From an actinobacterium acAMD-2 (GTDB lineage: Bacteria > Actinomycetota > Actinomycetes > UBA12327): DNA of 64,000 nt. Below are positions 62,458 to 64,000 of this stretch, piece after piece. Under the pieces are notes generated by a model. It did no database searches. It was given only the letters and a program-made list of their open reading frames with translations, and had not been told where the DNA came from. Made by a program: the position numbers and the translations under genes. Every line of letters starts with the position of its first letter. Position 1 is the first letter of the stretch. The stretch is from positions 1 to 64,000 of the forward strand of contig JNSE01000031.1 in assembly GCA_000754455.1 (NCBI GenBank), in the 5' to 3' direction.

Positions 62458-63608
62458 GCAGAGCCATCCGCGAAGACACGAGGTACCCGCACGCCAATAC
62501 GCGTGACGATTTCGTAGCCAATAGTTCCGGTTACCTGAGCCCAGTCATCAGCCGTCGGCTCACCAGCTGCACCCGAGCCGAAGAACACCACTTCATCGCC
62601 CTCGTGAACATCCGCGTCCCCGACGTCGATCATGATCTGGTCCATGCACACGCGACCTGCGACTACTTGACGCTCACCAGCGATAACCAGGGGACCAACA
62701 TTGCTCGCCCCCGTTGGAATACCGTCCGCGTAGCCCAACGGAACTAGTGCGATCGTGGTGTCGTGTGGCGTCACATAGTCGTGGCCGTACGAAATGCCTT
62801 GTCCAGCCGCGACCGGCTTAACCTGGGTGACAGCACCAGACAACTGCATGACTGGCTGTAGTCCCAATTCCTCAGCAGTTCCCACAGCCGCACCTGGTGA
62901 TAAGCCATAGAGAGAAATTCCTGGGCGCACGAGGTCAAAGTGGGCCGATGGCGTGCGGAACGTCGCTGCACTGTTGGCCACATGCCGAAGCAAGGGTGTG
63001 ATCCCTTGACGCTGAGCCTGCGCCACACCTTCGGCAAAGAGTTCTAATTGATGTTCAACAACGGGGTGGGCTGGTTGGTCAGCAAAAGCCAGGTGCGTCC
63101 ACATCCCGATCACCTCAATGCTGTTCTCGCTCACAGCACGGCTGACTTCGTCAACCAGAAGGGACCACTCGGCCATTCCCGATCCACCGCGCCCCATGCC
63201 GGTGTCTAATTTCAGGTGAATCTTTGCTGGAGTGCCGGACTCGGCGGCAGCAATCCGTGCGCACTCCAGGCCCTTAAGGCTCGACACCGACACATCAACA
63301 TCGCGTTCAACCAGCTCAATCCATTGCGCTGGCGAATCAGTTTGGAGTAACCACGCCAAGATCGCCGCATCAACACCATTGGCTCGCAGTTCGATAGCTT
63401 CCTCTGGAAGTGCTACACCTAGGTACGACGCACCCGCTGCTACCGCTGCACGAGAGCACTCGACCAGCCCATGCCCATAAGCATCGGCTTTGACCACCGC
63501 CATGAGTTGAGCTGTTGGTGCCGCCGAACGCAGCACCTCCACATTGCTTCGCAACGCAGCAAGGTCAATCCGTGCTTGTGCACGAGGGCGACCCACAGGC
63601 GTGTTCAT
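62454..63608 (-). CDS. alr: Alanine racemase
   Basis: 384 residues. PLP lysine Lys40 in AVVKADAYGHG, HLKLDTGMGRGG, RPGISLYGLSP and the C-terminal MDQIMIDVGD region. Makes D-Ala for peptidoglycan, so it pairs with the D-Ala carboxypeptidase function at 25.4 kb. 12 bp after nnrD. Confidence 0.97.
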   Translation of the reverse strand: MNTPVGRPRAQARIDLAALRSNVEVLRSAAPTAQLMAVVKADAYGHGLVECSRAAVAAGASYLGVALPEEAIELRANGVDAAILAWLLQTDSPAQWIELVERDVDVSVSSLKGLECARIAAAESGTPAKIHLKLDTGMGRGGSGMAEWSLLVDEVSRAVSENSIEVIGMWTHLAFADQPAHPVVEHQLELFAEGVAQAQRQGITPLLRHVANSAATFRTPSAHFDLVRPGISLYGLSPGAAVGTAEELGLQPVMQLSGAVTQVKPVAAGQGISYGHDYVTPHDTTIALVPLGYADGIPTGASNVGPLVIAGERQVVAGRVCMDQIMIDVGDADVHEGDEVVFFGSGAAGEPTADDWAQVTGTIGYEIVTRIGVRVPRVFADGSA

Positions 63609-63620
63609 CTGATCATTGTT

Positions 63621-64000
63621 TCAGGTTCGACTTCCACGGATGGCAGCCACGGCGTCGGGAAGCGCATCAGCTAGTTCCCGCGAGCGCAAGGGAGAGATCT
63701 CGCCCTTGCTGAGCAACTGTCCGGCCACGCCGTGGATAAAGGCCGCCATGGAGCCCGCCTCTCGGGGATCAAGCCCAGCAGCCAAATACGTGCCGGCTAG
63801 ACCGCTCAGGACGTCCCCACTTCCGGCCGTGCCCAACCACGAGGTACCCGTGGAGTTTGCTCGTGTTGGGCGGCCGACATGTGCCACCAAAGTGACGGGA
63901 CCCTTTAACAAGACGGTGCAACCAAACCGAGCAGCAGCTTCGCGAACAAAGTGCAGTGGACGCGCTTCAACGTCGCTGCGCTCTACCGCCAGCAGACGCG
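63621..64000 (-). CDS. nnrD: ADP/ATP-dependent NAD(P)H-hydrate dehydratase (C-terminal part), cut by window edge
   Basis: The minus-strand frame is open to the window edge, so the start lies outside. What is visible is the C-terminal ribokinase-like part: AAARFGCTVLLKGP, then GTAGSGDVLSGLAG with the catalytic GxGD, and AAFIHGVAGQLL. The enzyme dehydrates damaged NAD(P)H hydrate. Whether the N-terminal epimerase domain (NnrE) is fused cannot be seen. First visible gene of the alr-tsa operon. Confidence 0.9.
   Translation of the reverse strand, partial: RLLAVERSDVEARPLHFVREAAARFGCTVLLKGPVTLVAHVGRPTRANSTGTSWLGTAGSGDVLSGLAGTYLAAGLDPREAGSMAAFIHGVAGQLLSKGEISPLRSRELADALPDAVAAIRGSRT

Noticed and set aside
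3..64000. CRISPR arrays, insertion sequences, prophage genes, tRNA or rRNA genes.
   Set aside because: No repeated spacers, transposase or integrase sequence, or cloverleaf was found, and no gap is longer than 262 bp.

Overview
The window is a gene-dense chromosomal segment of a GC-moderate (by eye mid-to-high 50s percent) actinobacterium of class Actinomycetes. This rests on a WhiB/WhiD-type iron-sulfur regulator, a BldM-type response regulator, an acyl-CoA carboxylase epsilon subunit, a PerM/DUF6350 protein, an LpdA-type quinone reductase, a His-tailed GroEL1 beside groES, and a local gene order that matches Mycobacterium and Streptomyces. Intergenic DNA is minimal: there is no gap over 300 bp, convergent genes interlock their stop codons, and many operon-head genes look leaderless. 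This suits a compact, perhaps planktonic, lineage, but I cannot name the genus. I see no tRNA, rRNA, CRISPR array, prophage or insertion sequence.

Left part (1-25 kb): a truncated LCP cell-wall ligase, an acyl-CoA thioesterase/dehydrogenase pair, a membrane acyltransferase plus UDP-glucose dehydrogenase, purEK and a GtrA flippase-like protein. Next comes a leftward unit birA - PH-domain protein - GGDEF cyclase - response regulator - histidine kinase. The rightward acyl-CoA carboxylase set pccB-accE-maf-accA follows, then lpdA and a gamma-glutamylcyclotransferase, and finally mutA-mutB-meaB. Together BirA, the carboxylase and the B12-dependent mutase convert propionyl-CoA to succinyl-CoA, and sucCD in the middle of the window can carry the product on. 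The methylmalonyl-CoA epimerase is not in the window.

Middle part (25-49 kb): a D-Ala-D-Ala carboxypeptidase, then a run of leftward genes from sucC at 39.6 kb to trpS at 26.6 kb (sucCD, perM, purN, purH, a YdcZ-type transporter, folD, mdh, icd, xthA, a CNNM/CorC-type protein, trpS). It continues with an M23 peptidase and pcrA, a large secreted modular protein with an M15-like zinc site and cell-surface repeats, a PIG-L deacetylase, small membrane and oxidoreductase genes, and guaA/guaB.

Right part (51-64 kb): a developmental-type regulator cluster (BldM-like, a CarH-like MerR/B12 regulator, WhiD-like WhiB), the CIRCE-controlled groES-groEL pair, a THUMP-like methyltransferase, and a tightly coupled leftward operon: nnrD-alr-hydrolase-family 4 UDG-tsaE-tsaB-rimI-tsaD-small protein-polysaccharide deacetylase.

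The most noteworthy points are the recurrent TANNNT hexamer exactly 6-7 nt before the start codon of at least fourteen genes (leaderless promoters), the CarH-like regulator with Phe in place of the AdoCbl-capping Trp beside bldM and whiD, the modular secreted hydrolase, and the interlocked convergent stop codons. Most genes are well-known core functions. I did not find a clearly new multi-gene system.
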